A stretch of DNA of 64,000 nucleotides, from NCBI GenBank assembly GCA_001709035.1, contig LVKA01000011.1, forward strand, positions 558,001 to 622,000. The letters run 5' to 3'. Below the pieces are notes generated by a model, which was not told where the DNA came from, made no database searches, and saw nothing but the letters and a program-made list of their open reading frames with translations. Position numbers and translations under genes: made by a program. This DNA comes from Candidatus Thiodiazotropha endoloripes (GTDB lineage Bacteria; Pseudomonadota; Gammaproteobacteria; Chromatiales; Chromatiaceae). Below, one piece after another: positions 25,245-35,230 of the stretch; position 1 is the first letter of the stretch, and each line of letters opens with the position of its first letter.

Positions 25245-28068
25245 CTATAACCTCTTCCCAGTAGGTGGGTAAGAAATAATCATCCCAATCACGTTTTTTC
25301 TCAATACCAACCAGTAAGTGGACTTTGTTACCGAGAATCTGGCCGCCTTCGTCATCCAGGTCACCTGGGAATACAAGCATGGGTGATGGTGGGATACCAA
25401 GCATGTTCAAGGTGTCAGAGCGATCATTGACAGTCAGGCTGTCTTCACTGCCACCATTCCAGTTGAATTTTGCATTGGCATCAATCATGTCAACGGCATA
25501 GACCCTGGCTGTACCGGCAGAACCTCGTGCTTCACAATCACCCAGATCATCAGCACGGGTTGCACTGAATGTGGTGAATATGACGGAATAGTTGTAGAGG
25601 ATCGCTTTCGAGTAGGATTTTTCCGTGTTCGAAAGATCGAAGTACCAACCGCCATTTGCTGGATTCAGAACGTCAGACCGGGTTGCCGCTGTGCTTGTTG
25701 TATTGATAAGCATGGATTGTGTAACGGTCGTGTAGCTGGTTGGTGGATTCCAAACCGCCCGGTCCTTGATCATGTAGAACCGGTCAATTGTGCTGCCATC
25801 CAATGGGTCTGTTCGATTGCCTGAACCGATCAAGATCGCAACGAACTGTACACCGCCCTTGGAGTAGTAACCGGCTTGCGGGGTGTTGAAGAAGCGTCTG
25901 AATCCGCCGCTGGAATTTACGTCGGCTATCACAGCCCCTGTCATGGCATCGACATCCACGCGAATGATTCTGCCCCCAACATCAGCAGCATAGATACGAT
26001 CAACCATTGCATCACCGTCGATATCGATGGTCATAACATCGCTTGCGATGCTGTTGGTCATGTTGCTGACAGTGACATCCGCTCCGGTATTTGAAACGGT
26101 TCTTATCAGATTGCCATCCGCTGCGTTCACGATGAAGATATAGTTACCTTCGTCGTCAGCAGAGCGTGATGTGGCTGTATCCTGGTCGCTATCATAGCCC
26201 CCACCAAAAATCAGCACCGGAGTTGCAGTGCCACCAATGTTTATATTAACAAACAGAGGTTTCGACCAGGTTTGCGCAAGACCTGTGAAATTGACATCGC
26301 TTGCTGCCGATATCTCTCTCACGAAGACTGGTGCATCCCTATCCGTAACGTCGAGCAGGAAGTACTTTTTACCACCGCGACGCATGCCGACGATGGCCAT
26401 CTTGCTGCTACCTACCTCATAAACGGTGAGTGGACCATCCAGACCATAAAATGGGATGGTTGATGGGTTGTTTGTTTTGATTGTGTTGATTTCACTCAAA
26501 AACTCTACCGGCATAAAGGCCCAGAGTTCGGCACCAGTATCAGCATCAATCGCTGTCAGGACGCCTTCACTGGTGGGTAACAGGACAACATCGCCTTCTG
26601 CGTAATTAACAACGGCCGGTTGGGTATGGATGGGAGCACCCATTACCCCGAGATGTGACTCTTCATCCGGATTGTTTATGGTCCAGGTCGGATCCCAGGT
26701 GATCCAGTTCAGCAAATCAACACGCTCTTCGTCTGTTGCAACGCCCATCAAGGCGTTGGTGATTGCGGTGTTACTGAAGCTGACCAGATTGGTTGAGTCG
26801 GACAGTGGAGCGCTGCCATTCAGATTGGTGTAGAGATTACGGACCCCTTGCCCACCCATATGTGAGGCGGCGCCACCCTCAAGGGTTTCCCCGCCGTCGG
26901 ATGAGTCGTTCCAATAGTCTTGAGAACCGGTGAACTCATAGGCTTCGTTAACCACTGAAGAGCCTAATTCGTCAAGTATGACAATGTTGCCATCACTTAC
27001 AGCAAAGCTGTAGCTCTTCAGGTTGCCTTTCCAGAAGGTGGTTGTTGACGGTACGAACAGTGGTATGTAGATACGATCGCCACTGATAGCGGCATTGTCA
27101 GGATTGAAAGGAATTACTGGAGCCGTATAGGCATAGGGGATGGATTCCTGTGCATCGACAATGATCGAGGTCAGAACGTTTGACAGGCCGGTGACGCTGT
27201 CGGCTGGTGCGCTACTGTCCACCTGATAGTAGTTACCGCCACCGGCATCAGCGCCCACCATGCTCTGCAGAAAAATTTCCGTGGTACTGCCGGTCGAAGT
27301 GTCGAATCCGATGGTATGGGTGGTTATGTTCTGGGTCTCATGCCAGCCGGTCCCTTCTTCGAGATCAGTTGTATAAGCCCAACGGGCAATCTCTTTTGCG
27401 CATCGTCCATTTTGCCATCTTGAGGTGGAGTTTCTGACGCAATTGGTTCCTTCGTAGGAGGTAAGTCCGTAGGCTTGACCATCGGTTGGTGAATTGGAGT
27501 TTGGCGAACCATCAGAGAGTAATACGATATGATTGGGTCGGCACCAGTTGTCTTCCGGATCACCGTCGATGGGTGATGTCATGCTGTTACCGAAATAGTC
27601 GGTAAAGGTACGATCGCGGCGGAACCAGTCTACCGCAGCTTCCATTGCCTTAACCGTCGGTGTATAGCTGATGGTTTGCAAGCTGGAGACCTGAGAGGTG
27701 AAGCTGGATTCATTCCCATCGAATAGCTTGAACTCACCGGAATGAGCGCGCATGTAGAGGGTGCCGTTGTTACCCCAGCGGGTTGTATAACCGAGCAGCG
27801 CCGCGTTGGTGTTGGCAAGATCTGGGTTGTTGACCACGCCTGTCATCGCGTCGACCAGCTGGTTTCTCCGGGAGGGTGAGCCGGAGCTCATACTGCCGGA
27901 TTCGTCAAGTACGAACAGTACATTCGGCGGTACGGGATCTGGTGGCTCTTGCAGGTAGATCTCGATATCGTCTGCCACAGACATCTGTGCAGAGAGGCTG
28001 AGGATCAGCGCACTGCAAAATGAAGGCAGTTGGTGTTTGATTTGTGGTATCTGTTTCGTGAGTAACAT
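25237..28068 (-). CDS. pilY1: Type IV pilus tip adhesin/assembly protein PilY1
   Basis: The protein has 943 residues. A signal peptide (about 1-32) is followed by a von Willebrand A domain with MIDAS motif VLFVLDESGSMSSG (Asp55, Ser57, Ser59) and then the PilY1 C-terminal seven-bladed beta-propeller (about 480-900). The propeller holds a calcium-loop type segment MTIDIDGDAMVDRIYAADVGG near residue 680. PilY1 sits at the pilus tip with the minor pilins and controls extension, adhesion and surface sensing. It is shorter than the roughly 1160 residues of P. aeruginosa. The ribosome binding site AAGGAG lies six bases before the ATG. Confidence 0.95.
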   Translation of the reverse strand: MLLTKQIPQIKHQLPSFCSALILSLSAQMSVADDIEIYLQEPPDPVPPNVLFVLDESGSMSSGSPSRRNQLVDAMTGVVNNPDLANTNAALLGYTTRWGNNGTLYMRAHSGEFKLFDGNESSFTSQVSSLQTISYTPTVKAMEAAVDWFRRDRTFTDYFGNSMTSPIDGDPEDNWCRPNHIVLLSDGSPNSNSPTDGQAYGLTSYEGTNCVRNSTSRWQNGRCAKEIARWAYTTDLEEGTGWHETQNITTHTIGFDTSTGSTTEIFLQSMVGADAGGGNYYQVDSSAPADSVTGLSNVLTSIIVDAQESIPYAYTAPVIPFNPDNAAISGDRIYIPLFVPSTTTFWKGNLKSYSFAVSDGNIVILDELGSSVVNEAYEFTGSQDYWNDSSDGGETLEGGAASHMGGQGVRNLYTNLNGSAPLSDSTNLVSFSNTAITNALMGVATDEERVDLLNWITWDPTWTINNPDEESHLGVMGAPIHTQPAVVNYAEGDVVLLPTSEGVLTAIDADTGAELWAFMPVEFLSEINTIKTNNPSTIPFYGLDGPLTVYEVGSSKMAIVGMRRGGKKYFLLDVTDRDAPVFVREISAASDVNFTGLAQTWSKPLFVNINIGGTATPVLIFGGGYDSDQDTATSRSADDEGNYIFIVNAADGNLIRTVSNTGADVTVSNMTNSIASDVMTIDIDGDAMVDRIYAADVGGRIIRVDVDAMTGAVIADVNSSGGFRRFFNTPQAGYYSKGGVQFVAILIGSGNRTDPLDGSTIDRFYMIKDRAVWNPPTSYTTVTQSMLINTTSTAATRSDVLNPANGGWYFDLSNTEKSYSKAILYNYSVIFTTFSATRADDLGDCEARGSAGTARVYAVDMIDANAKFNWNGGSEDSLTVNDRSDTLNMLGIPPSPMLVFPGDLDDEGGQILGNKVHLLVGIEKKRDWDDYFLPTYWEEVIDD

Positions 28069-28078
28069 ACTGTGCTCC

Positions 28079-28597
28079 TTACTGCCTGATCAGTGCAACC
28101 TGCATCCTGTTGTGGGTTTGAGACCCGCTGCTGCCTACATGGCCAAAGGCATCTACCTGGAATAGATGGGTTGAAACATCAAATTGATAGCCGGAGAAGA
28201 GCCTGTTGCCCATTCCCTGCTTTGGATCGATGAACGCTTCATAGGTCATGTCGATATCGGCGCGGATGTCTGCTTGGTCAGTTACGCTGTTTGATTGGTA
28301 AAAGTTGCCAGACGTACGGGTTTGATCGATGACGCTTGGTACATCAAGATTGTAATCAGTCACCAGCTCACTGGTTGATGTGCCGGTGATGATCGAGAGG
28401 GCATTCTCTGCAGCTTGAAAACTCAGCTCTTTGAGTTGGTGGTTGACCGCTATCTTTGTCTCGATGTTTGTATTGCGCATCGAACTGACACTGAGAAGTG
28501 TAATGATCGCAAGCAGGATCATGCTGATGACAAGAGCGAAACCACTCTGCCTGGTCGGACGGTTCGTAAATGTAGTCATATGTCTGTACTGTCTCAT
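28079..28597 (-). CDS. pilX: Type IV minor pilin PilX
   Basis: A 172-residue prepilin: leader ending RQSG, then FALVISMILLAIITLLSVSSM, a single hydrophobic helix without Glu5, as usual for PilX of this type. The C-terminal part holds the PilX-like GMGNRLFSGYQFDV region. It is likely part of the pilus tip complex with PilV, PilW, PilE and PilY1. The ATG at 28597, 17 bases after the pilW stop and preceded by GGAA, is preferred; in-frame ATGs at 28642 and 28579 are alternatives. Confidence 0.85.
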   Translation of the reverse strand: MRQYRHMTTFTNRPTRQSGFALVISMILLAIITLLSVSSMRNTNIETKIAVNHQLKELSFQAAENALSIITGTSTSELVTDYNLDVPSVIDQTRTSGNFYQSNSVTDQADIRADIDMTYEAFIDPKQGMGNRLFSGYQFDVSTHLFQVDAFGHVGSSGSQTHNRMQVALIRQ

Positions 28598-28613
28598 TTT
28601 ACGTTTCCAAACC

Positions 28614-29423
28614 CTATGAAGAGGCCTGTCTGTTGATGCCATTTCGCAGATTTCTCAAGGTGATGGTGGTGCTCGATGATTTGTAGGCCCTGCTGGTTTC
28701 TGTCGGGGTGAAAGGGGCGCCCATCACGTCCATCTCTTCCGCTGTAGCGGGTCTGAAGATCTCAGGTAGCTCCTGACCCTCTCCTGAGCCAGCGACCAGG
28801 CCAATACGAATTGCAACCACATTGACCCATCGTGCGTCGTCATCAACAGCGGTTGCCGTAAAATATTGATTGGCCAGGCCGTCACCATCGGTATCTATAC
28901 CGTACAATGCCCGCATACGGGCTATGCCGGAAACCAGGGCTTGAGCATAGTTCTGCTCTGGTACCTCACAGATTAGATCACCGTCTGTATCGAGAAAAAA
29001 CCGAACGGTGATAGTATCTGTAACATCTCCGCCCAGGGTGCCGGCCAGACCACAGGGTGCCGGTCCTGAGGCATAGCGAACGGCAACCACGCTGGATCCA
29101 TTGGCATCGATATCCTGGATTCCATCAGTGCCGATCTCCGGAAAGGTGCGTAATCCGTTGTCGGTGGTACCGTAGGTTGTATCATTGTCGTTTTCTGGAA
29201 GGATGCCCCGACCAGCCATCACCAGTACCCGGCGCATATCCTGAAATGCAAAGCGGTAGTTTTCAGTAGCAGCAGCGATTGCGGATCTGGCATTGAAGGT
29301 GTTCTTGCTGTCAACGTAGACTTTACCGGCTCCACCAATAATGAAGAAACCGATTGCACTTGCGATCATCAGGGAGATAAGGGAGATACCTGATTGCCGG
29401 CGAATATTAGATAAGCTCTTCAT
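28614..29423 (-). CDS. pilW: Type IV minor pilin PilW
   Basis: This 269-residue prepilin has leader MKSLSNIRRQSG, then ISLISLMIASAIGFFIIGGAG. The usual Glu5 is replaced by Ser, which is unusual for PilW. The C-terminal region has the PilW pattern with IARMRALYGIDTDGDGLANQYF, an Asp-rich loop. The ATG at 29423 has GAGG six bases upstream and sits one base after the pilV stop; an earlier ATG at 29444 lacks such a site. It belongs to the minor pilin operon. Confidence 0.88.
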   Translation of the reverse strand: MKSLSNIRRQSGISLISLMIASAIGFFIIGGAGKVYVDSKNTFNARSAIAAATENYRFAFQDMRRVLVMAGRGILPENDNDTTYGTTDNGLRTFPEIGTDGIQDIDANGSSVVAVRYASGPAPCGLAGTLGGDVTDTITVRFFLDTDGDLICEVPEQNYAQALVSGIARMRALYGIDTDGDGLANQYFTATAVDDDARWVNVVAIRIGLVAGSGEGQELPEIFRPATAEEMDVMGAPFTPTETSRAYKSSSTTITLRNLRNGINRQASS

Positions 29424-29424
29424 C

Positions 29425-29997
29425 TTATTCCTCTCTGGGTGCACCAGGTACTATGCTGGTCACAACAGTTTCTGTTTGCGGGGCAGCTGTATCACTTTGT
29501 ACCTGCCAGGTGATGGTGACCACCATGGTTGAAACAGGGGAGCAGGGATCTGCGTCTGTAGCATCGTTGTCAATGCAGGTGACAGCCATCTCGCCACCGG
29601 GCAGTGAGGTTTGAACACCATTTCTACAACTGACTTCCCACAGATCGAATGTTGCCATTTCAGCAGGTGAGCAATCTGCAATACCGGTGGTGCTGGTATC
29701 GTCAGGGGTCATGGCGCAGATCTCATCCGGTGGTGTAGTACAATCAGCAGCGACATCCGTAATATAATCATTAGCATCCACGCCGAACAGATTGGCCCTC
29801 ATTCGGTCGGCTAAAGCAGCAGTCAGATCCGTAGCCCTGGATCTGTAATCCGCATTACTGGCTCCCTGCAGTGCCGTGATTTGAAGCGATGCCACGCCGA
29901 GCAGGCCAACGCCGATGATCACGGCGGCTACAAGCACTTCAATCAATGTCATGCCTCGACACTTTGATTTATGTATCGGGGTACATCTGGTAATCAT
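29425..29997 (-). CDS. pilV: Type IV minor pilin PilV
   Basis: This 190-residue prepilin has leader MITRCTPIHKSKCRG, cleaved before MTLIEVLVAAVIIGVGLLGVASLQ (Glu5 present). The body includes RATDLTAALADRMRANLFGV and several cysteines, as in PilV. The ATG at 29997 overlaps the fimT stop (ATGA) and has GGAG seven bases upstream, favouring it over the ATG at 30003. Confidence 0.9.
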   Translation of the reverse strand: MITRCTPIHKSKCRGMTLIEVLVAAVIIGVGLLGVASLQITALQGASNADYRSRATDLTAALADRMRANLFGVDANDYITDVAADCTTPPDEICAMTPDDTSTTGIADCSPAEMATFDLWEVSCRNGVQTSLPGGEMAVTCIDNDATDADPCSPVSTMVVTITWQVQSDTAAPQTETVVTSIVPGAPREE

Positions 29998-30434
29998 GGG
30001 CATACTCCGTCCTCTGCCAATCTGATGAAGGGTCGACCGGTGAGACTGAGGCAGACCCTGGACTTCACTTCGCCGTCGAAACTGATTGATATTGAGTCTG
30101 TATCGGCCAAGGCAGCCCTGCCTCGTGCGTTGTAGGTGACAGCATTCCCGCCGACTGTAATGGATTCGCTATCAACAGTGTGGGTAAGCAGGTTTACAAC
30201 GCCGGCATCGACCTGCCAGCCATCAGCTTGCGGGGTGAAAGTTACATTCACTTCCTGGCGAACTGCCTCGCTTCTGGCCAACAGAACCCCGGCCAGAAGC
30301 TCATTGCTTGTGGTGGCAACTGAAGTCCGTTCTGATAGATTTAAGAATGCGGGTATACCAATGGCCAGCATGATTGAGGCCACGACAACGGTCATGATCA
30401 GTTCGATTAATGTAAAACCCTTTGTCCCTTTCAT
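29994..30434 (-). CDS. fimT: Type IV minor pilin FimT/FimU (GspH-like)
   Basis: This 146-residue prepilin has a six-residue leader MKGTKG, then FTLIELIMTVVVASIMLAIGIPAFLNL with Glu5. The body carries LLLARSEAVRQ-type residues after the helix and ends CLSLTGRPFIRLAEDGVCP, the GspH/FimT pattern; FimT homologues in competent bacteria bind DNA. It is the first gene of the operon, with GAGG seven bases upstream. FimT and FimU cannot be told apart without alignment. Confidence 0.9.
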   Translation of the reverse strand: MKGTKGFTLIELIMTVVVASIMLAIGIPAFLNLSERTSVATTSNELLAGVLLARSEAVRQEVNVTFTPQADGWQVDAGVVNLLTHTVDSESITVGGNAVTYNARGRAALADTDSISISFDGEVKSRVCLSLTGRPFIRLAEDGVCP

Positions 30435-30672
30435 ATTTAAACCTCACCTATTCTGACCAATAGCTTAGATTATGCGATTTGGTCGTGTCATACCGTTTAT
30501 CGGTGTAGTGGCCCCACACATCCAAAATTTCCCAGAGTCAGCACAATAAGACGCTGATCAGTAGGAATGAAAGTTATAATGCGGTGTTTGGGTGCGTTTT
30601 CAGAGTCTCGCTTGAGACGTTGTCGGTGAACTGAAATCAGTCTTCTGCCGAAAGAATTCCATATCGGTTTTG

Positions 30673-31617
30673 TTACTGGCCAGCAAGTGATTTAGGCAGG
30701 GCAAACACCACCTCTTCACTCTTCCCCTGGGCCTCGACAACCACTCGAGCGCCCCAGCCCTTCAATTGCTCTATTACACTTTCGACCAAAACCTCAGGAG
30801 CTGAAGCGCCAGCGGTAACACCGATGGTCTGCTTGCCTGTCAGCCAGGCTCGATCGATATCCTCGGCGCCATCGATGAGGTAGGCGGGTAGGCCATGTTT
30901 TTCGGCAATCTCCCTGAGCCGGTTTGAGTTGGAGCTGTTGGGTGAACCCACAACCAGTACCAGGTCACAGCTTTTTGCCAGTGCCTTGACCGCATCCTGG
31001 CGATTCTGCGTCGCATAGCAGATATCGTTCTTTTTCGGCCCGGTGATATTGGGGAAGCGTTGCTGCAGTGCCTCGATGATCTGTTGAGTGTCATCCATCG
31101 AGAGGGTGGTTTGGGTGACAAAGGCGATTTTCTCGGTCCTGTCGATCTGTAGCTGTTCCACATCCTGGGTGGTGACGACCAGGTGAATATGGGATTGAGC
31201 CTCGCCCTGGGTGCATTGCCCCATAGTGCCTTCGACTTCAGGGTGTCCTCTGTGGCCAATCAGGATCACCTCGTAACCATCCCGGCAGCGACGGGCAACT
31301 TCCAGGTGTACTTTGGTTACCAGGGGGCAGGTTGCATCAAAGATTCTGAGTTGGCGTAATTTGGCCTCTTCACGCACGGCTTGTGAGACGCCATGGGCGC
31401 TGAAAATAACTGTATGTCCATCCGGTACGTGTTCAAGCTCGTCGACGAAGATGGCTCCCCGCTCCCGCAGACTCTCCACCACGAATCGGTTGTGCACCAC
31501 TTCATGTCGGACATAGATCGGGGCACCCAACTGGTCCAGGGCCCGTTCGACAATTTCGATCGCCCGGTCTACACCGGCGCAGAATCCTCGTGGGTTGGCG
31601 AGTAAAATCTGTTGCAT
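30673..31617 (-). CDS. ispH: 4-hydroxy-3-methylbut-2-enyl diphosphate reductase
   Basis: This 314-residue iron-sulfur enzyme makes IPP and DMAPP in the last step of the MEP isoprenoid pathway. The three cluster cysteines are visible in [13 protein letters not shown] (Cys13), [12 protein letters not shown] and [13 protein letters not shown]. Other signatures are EVVHNRFVV and [13 protein letters not shown]. It follows fkpB by four bases and lies upstream of the pilin operon on the same strand, a neighbourhood shared with Pseudomonas. Confidence 0.98.
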   Translation of the reverse strand: MQQILLANPRGFCAGVDRAIEIVERALDQLGAPIYVRHEVVHNRFVVESLRERGAIFVDELEHVPDGHTVIFSAHGVSQAVREEAKLRQLRIFDATCPLVTKVHLEVARRCRDGYEVILIGHRGHPEVEGTMGQCTQGEAQSHIHLVVTTQDVEQLQIDRTEKIAFVTQTTLSMDDTQQIIEALQQRFPNITGPKKNDICYATQNRQDAVKALAKSCDLVLVVGSPNSSNSNRLREIAEKHGLPAYLIDGAEDIDRAWLTGKQTIGVTAGASAPEVLVESVIEQLKGWGARVVVEAQGKSEEVVFALPKSLAGQ

Positions 31618-31621
31618 GGTG

Positions 31622-32071
31622 TTATTCCGCCATTTCGACGCTGATGATGGATACCCGGTAGTGAAAGGTTCTGCCGCTCAGGGGGTGGTTGAAATCCACC
31701 AGTAATTGATCATCTTTAAGCTCTACTATCGTACCTGCAAGCTCCTCACCCTGGGCCGTGGAGAAGGCTACGACTTGGGACTCCTCCAGTGGCATATCCT
31801 GTGGAAAGTCAGTGCGGTTGAGCCAATGCTGTTTGGCTTCATCCCGTGGCCCGTAGACCTCGTCGCCGGAGACCTCCAGATTCTGCTCATCACCCGCCTG
31901 TAGGCCAAGCACGGCATACTCAAGCAGCGGCTCCATGGTGCCGTCTCCAAGGGTGAATTCCAGGGGAGATTCCTGGTAGGTGGAGAGTACTTCGGTGCCG
32001 TCACTCAGGGTCAGGGAGAAGTGCATGGTCACACGATAGCCCGGATCGATTCTAAGGGGTGCTTGATTCAT
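31622..32071 (-). CDS. fkpB: FKBP-type peptidyl-prolyl isomerase FkpB (SlpA)
   Basis: This 149-residue SlyD-like FKBP has [47 protein letters not shown] and a C-terminal [13 protein letters not shown] segment. It is a cytoplasmic proline isomerase and chaperone with no His-rich tail. fkpB-ispH is a conserved pair in gammaproteobacteria; lspA and ileS, usually upstream, are absent here. Confidence 0.93.
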   Translation of the reverse strand: MNQAPLRIDPGYRVTMHFSLTLSDGTEVLSTYQESPLEFTLGDGTMEPLLEYAVLGLQAGDEQNLEVSGDEVYGPRDEAKQHWLNRTDFPQDMPLEESQVVAFSTAQGEELAGTIVELKDDQLLVDFNHPLSGRTFHYRVSIISVEMAE

Positions 32072-32075
32072 CTGG

Positions 32076-32849
32076 TTACGCGGTTGCCAGGGTCTGTAGA
32101 TTGAGTAGTTGCGGCAGAGTCAATCCATGCTGCCGGGCATGCGCCAGGGCACGCTCGAGTCGGGCCGGTGCACTTCGGCCCATGCATTTGTGTTGAGGAT
32201 CGCCATCGAAAGCCTCTAGCATGGCATCGATAAGAGCTTTCGCGTCCAAGGGTTGTCCAGTGAGCGCCTGCTGCAGCTGAATGACTTCCCGGGCTACTGA
32301 CTCGGCAAAAGATTGGTGGTTTTTCCACAGCTCAGCGACATTGCCGCCGGTTTTCAGTCCGGCAAGGTTGGTTGTCAGGATATAGAGGTTTTTGGTTACC
32401 AATTCAAACAGCAGTTGCGCTTCATCGGCCAACACTTTAGTCGGAATGTTGACCTGCTGCAGAGCCTCCCCAATCAATGCCGACTGTGGTCCGAATACGG
32501 GGGATGGGATGATCACTTTTGGGTCCATGCCGGGTTTCTTTTCAAACCAGATGGAGATCACTGTGGGATTGTCCGTTTCACGCCAGTCTTCAGGCAGCAG
32601 TTCGTTTTGCAGCAGGCCGATACGGGATCGCCAGGTGTCCGGTAGGTTGGCCAGGACAGTGGGCAGATCGGCTTCGCCAACGGCCACGATCACCAGGGCA
32701 GGATCGGGGATTTGTGCAGCTTTCTCTTCTATCCGCATCCCCCGTATGACCGGGTGGATGGTGTATCCCAGGCGCAGGAAGCCCTTGGCGAGTACACCGC
32801 CAATTTCACCAATACCAACTAAAACGATCTCTTTGCTGTTATCTGACAT
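32076..32849 (-). CDS. Ketopantoate-reductase-like NAD(P)-binding protein
   Basis: A 257-residue protein whose N-terminus has the Rossmann motif EIVLVGIGEIGGVLAKGFLRLGY, then VIVAVGEADLPTVLANLP. The helical C-terminal half (KTGGNVAELWKNHQSFAESV) resembles 6-phosphogluconate-dehydrogenase-like dimer domains. Overall it resembles ketopantoate reductase or NADP oxidoreductases, but catalytic Lys and Glu residues cannot be confirmed by eye. It is the first gene of a run with fkpB and ispH. The start at 32849 is chosen because homologues begin near the glycine motif; the ribosome binding site is weak. Confidence 0.7.
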   Translation of the reverse strand: MSDNSKEIVLVGIGEIGGVLAKGFLRLGYTIHPVIRGMRIEEKAAQIPDPALVIVAVGEADLPTVLANLPDTWRSRIGLLQNELLPEDWRETDNPTVISIWFEKKPGMDPKVIIPSPVFGPQSALIGEALQQVNIPTKVLADEAQLLFELVTKNLYILTTNLAGLKTGGNVAELWKNHQSFAESVAREVIQLQQALTGQPLDAKALIDAMLEAFDGDPQHKCMGRSAPARLERALAHARQHGLTLPQLLNLQTLATA

Positions 32850-32965
32850 GCTCGGCTTGCTTCGGGGTGATCTATATGGACCCCGCATCATAGCGGATTT
32901 GCATTATTTTTTTAACGGGCTAACATATAAGTTAACCAACAGGATTAATAAAGGTATATATCATT

Positions 32966-33160
32966 ATGAATAATAAAGAAATATTACCAGCAAACGGATT
33001 GCCGTTATATGAAGTTGAGGAGATGTCCCTGCTCGATGCCATGATACTTTTAAAACGCAACGGGGGAGTTCTGGAGACATCGACCATTGAACGGGCTGCA
33101 GAACGTCTCAATCCAGTCTTTGAACTGCCTGCTGCGGATACCGCCGGATCCTTATCCTGA
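32966..33160 (+). CDS. Small hypothetical protein, 64 residues
   Basis: ATG at 32966 is preceded by AAGG at 11 bases. The product MNNKEILPANGLPLYEVEEM... is acidic and amphipathic, with a helix-prone middle (SLLDAMILLKRNGGVLETSTIERAAERL). No family is recognised. It stands alone and divergent from the ketopantoate-reductase-like gene; the upstream 70 bases are AT-rich, as expected of a promoter. Moderate coding appearance only. Confidence 0.4.
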   Translation: MNNKEILPANGLPLYEVEEMSLLDAMILLKRNGGVLETSTIERAAERLNPVFELPAADTAGSLS

Positions 33161-33486
33161 GGTACTTCGTGCTCTCTTGCAGGGCGGAGCTGTATGTTCG
33201 ATATCTCCGAATGACGAGCCTCAATTATGAGGCAAGTTGATTGATCCCCTTTTTCCCGCTGGGGGCTCATTCAGGTCTGCCCAAACCAACAACTCCGTCC
33301 AATTGACCGATTCCCTCTCCTGATGCCAATTTTTTGAGTGTCGCAACGCGAAATTTTCCGCTTCCCCATGTTTTTTGGGTGTGTTTGGTTTGAACCCGAT
33401 TCCGAACAGATTAAACTGGCGTCATCTGTGACTATGGTGTGGACAAAAGACGCTGATGTTAATGATTGTCCTGAAAGAGGTTGGCT
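33161..33486. other. Intergenic stretch before rimO
   Basis: No supportable gene is seen. It is presumably the 3' end of the small frame and the rimO promoter and leader; no consensus promoter stands out. Confidence 0.5.
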
Positions 33487-34827
33487 ATGCCAGATCGTGC
33501 TAAGAATATCGGTTTTGTCTCACTGGGTTGTCCCAAAAATCTGGTGGATTCTGAACGTATTCTCAGCCGTTTGCGCGCCGAAGGTTATGACCTTATCGGC
33601 AGTTATGAAGAGGCCGACCTGGTGATCGTCAACACCTGTGGTTTTATCGACTCTGCGGTGGAAGAGTCGTTGGAGGCGATCGGTGAGGCACTGCAGGAGA
33701 ACGGCAAAGTGATCGTTACCGGCTGCCTGGGCAAGGATGAATCAAGAATCAGATCCACCTATCCGAAAGTGCTGGCGGTAACCGGTCCCCACGCCTATGA
33801 GGAGGTGGTCGAGGCGGTACATGATCAAATGCCGGCCCCGCATGATCCCTTCACCAGCCTGTTGCCCCCTGAAGGGATCAAACTGACGCCCAGGCACTAC
33901 GCCTATCTGAAGATCTCCGAAGGGTGTAATCACAGTTGCAGTTTCTGCATTATCCCGGATCTGCGAGGTCCCCTGGTGAGCCGCCCGTTTGCTGAGGTGA
34001 TGCTGGAAGCTGAGCGCCTGGTCGAGTCCGGTGTTCGGGAATTACTGGTGGTATCCCAGGATACCAGCGCCTATGGGGTGGATCTGAAATATCGCCCCGA
34101 TTTTTGGCAGGGCCGGCCGGTGAGCTCAAAACTGAAAGATCTGGCCGCCGCCATGGGTGAGTTGCAGGCCTGGGTACGGATGCACTATGTCTATCCCTAT
34201 CCGCATGTGGATGACCTGATCCCGCTAATGGCGGATGGCCATATCCTTCCCTATCTCGATATGCCGCTGCAGCATGGCAACCTGCGTGTGCTGAAACAGA
34301 TGAGAAGACCGGCGGCTACGGAAAAAGTACTTTCGAGGATCGCCCGCTGGCGCAGAAGCTGTCCCGAACTGACCCTGAGAAGTACCTTCATCGTCGGCTT
34401 TCCTGGCGAGACCGAGGCGGAATTTGAAGACCTGCTGGCGTTTCTCCAGGAGGCCCAACTCGATCGAGTCGGTTGTTTTGCCTACTCCCCGGTGGATGGG
34501 GCGGCTGCCAATCAACTGCCCGGGGCGCTGCCTATGGAGGTCAGGGAAGAGCGGCAGGCCCGTTTCATGCAGGTACAGGCAGAGATCAGTCGGCAGCGAT
34601 TGCAAGCCAAAGTGGGTAAGGAGATGATTGTGCTGATCGACGAAGTGAATCAGAAACAGGTCATTGCCCGCAGTTCAGCCGATGCGCCGGAGATCGATGG
34701 GCGAGTAATTATTCCGGGGGGGTGGGAGCTTGAGCCGGGGGACTTCATCAAAGTGAAGATTACCGCTGCGACAGCTCATGATCTGCAGGCGGAACCGATA
34801 GAAGTGGATGAGACTGAGGTCGACTAA
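33487..34827 (+). CDS. rimO: Ribosomal protein uS12 methylthiotransferase RimO
   Basis: A 446-residue radical-SAM methylthiotransferase that modifies Asp88 of ribosomal protein S12. Domains in order: N-terminal UPF0004 cluster domain ([32 protein letters not shown] cysteines), the radical-SAM core with C147-x3-C151-x2-C154 (CNHSCSFC), and a C-terminal TRAM domain. [18 protein letters not shown] is RimO- rather than MiaB-like. The ATG at 33487 has AGAGG six bases upstream; an in-frame TTG at 33481 is less likely. Confidence 0.97.
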   Translation: MPDRAKNIGFVSLGCPKNLVDSERILSRLRAEGYDLIGSYEEADLVIVNTCGFIDSAVEESLEAIGEALQENGKVIVTGCLGKDESRIRSTYPKVLAVTGPHAYEEVVEAVHDQMPAPHDPFTSLLPPEGIKLTPRHYAYLKISEGCNHSCSFCIIPDLRGPLVSRPFAEVMLEAERLVESGVRELLVVSQDTSAYGVDLKYRPDFWQGRPVSSKLKDLAAAMGELQAWVRMHYVYPYPHVDDLIPLMADGHILPYLDMPLQHGNLRVLKQMRRPAATEKVLSRIARWRRSCPELTLRSTFIVGFPGETEAEFEDLLAFLQEAQLDRVGCFAYSPVDGAAANQLPGALPMEVREERQARFMQVQAEISRQRLQAKVGKEMIVLIDEVNQKQVIARSSADAPEIDGRVIIPGGWELEPGDFIKVKITAATAHDLQAEPIEVDETEVD

Positions 34828-34877
34828 ACTGGCGCATCCCTGCGCCATGCCAACCAATCGGTAGGGGGATGAGCGGA

Positions 34878-35078
34878 TCAGAAAGCAGAACCGCTGCTGC
34901 GACCCAGTTTTTTCAGAATCATCGCCAGCGGGCAGAAACCTGTGAAAGCGGACTGCAACAGGTTGATACCGACAAAGGCGGTGAAGAAAAGCCAATAGGG
35001 GTGATGGTAGTGTGAGAGTGCTACGCTCAATAGGATGGCGAAGCCTGCGAAGGCAAGCACAATGCGGTCAATATTCAT
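34878..35078 (-). CDS. DUF2892 (YgaP-like) small membrane protein
   Basis: A 66-residue protein with two membrane helices ([17 protein letters not shown] and [19 protein letters not shown]) followed by [12 protein letters not shown], the conserved DUF2892 ending also seen in the membrane part of the rhodanese YgaP. DUF2892 genes are frequent in sulfur and sulfide metabolism loci, but no rhodanese is adjacent. It is divergent from the APH-kinase gene across a region with a palindrome. Confidence 0.85.
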   Translation of the reverse strand: MNIDRIVLAFAGFAILLSVALSHYHHPYWLFFTAFVGINLLQSAFTGFCPLAMILKKLGRSSGSAF

Positions 35079-35188
35079 GAAATGGCCTCTAAACTGTAAG
35101 TTTTGATCAGTCTAATACCGTTTGTATGCATGTCGTTAAACGGCGTGGAGGATCGTAACCTGCTGCATACGATCAAAAAGTGGACGCT

Positions 35189-35208
35189 ATATTAGCACTA
35201 TCTAATAT
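35189..35208. promoter_or_regulatory. AT-rich palindrome between divergent genes (possible operator)
   Basis: ATATTAG and CTAATAT form perfect 7-bp half-sites separated by six bases (35189-35195, 35202-35208), 23 bases before the APH-kinase start and about 110 upstream of the DUF2892 gene. Palindromes of this size fit an ArsR-family or similar dimeric repressor, but no such regulator is in the window. Confidence 0.45.
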
Positions 35209-35230
35209 TTAGTCAAGAGATCACGCAAAC

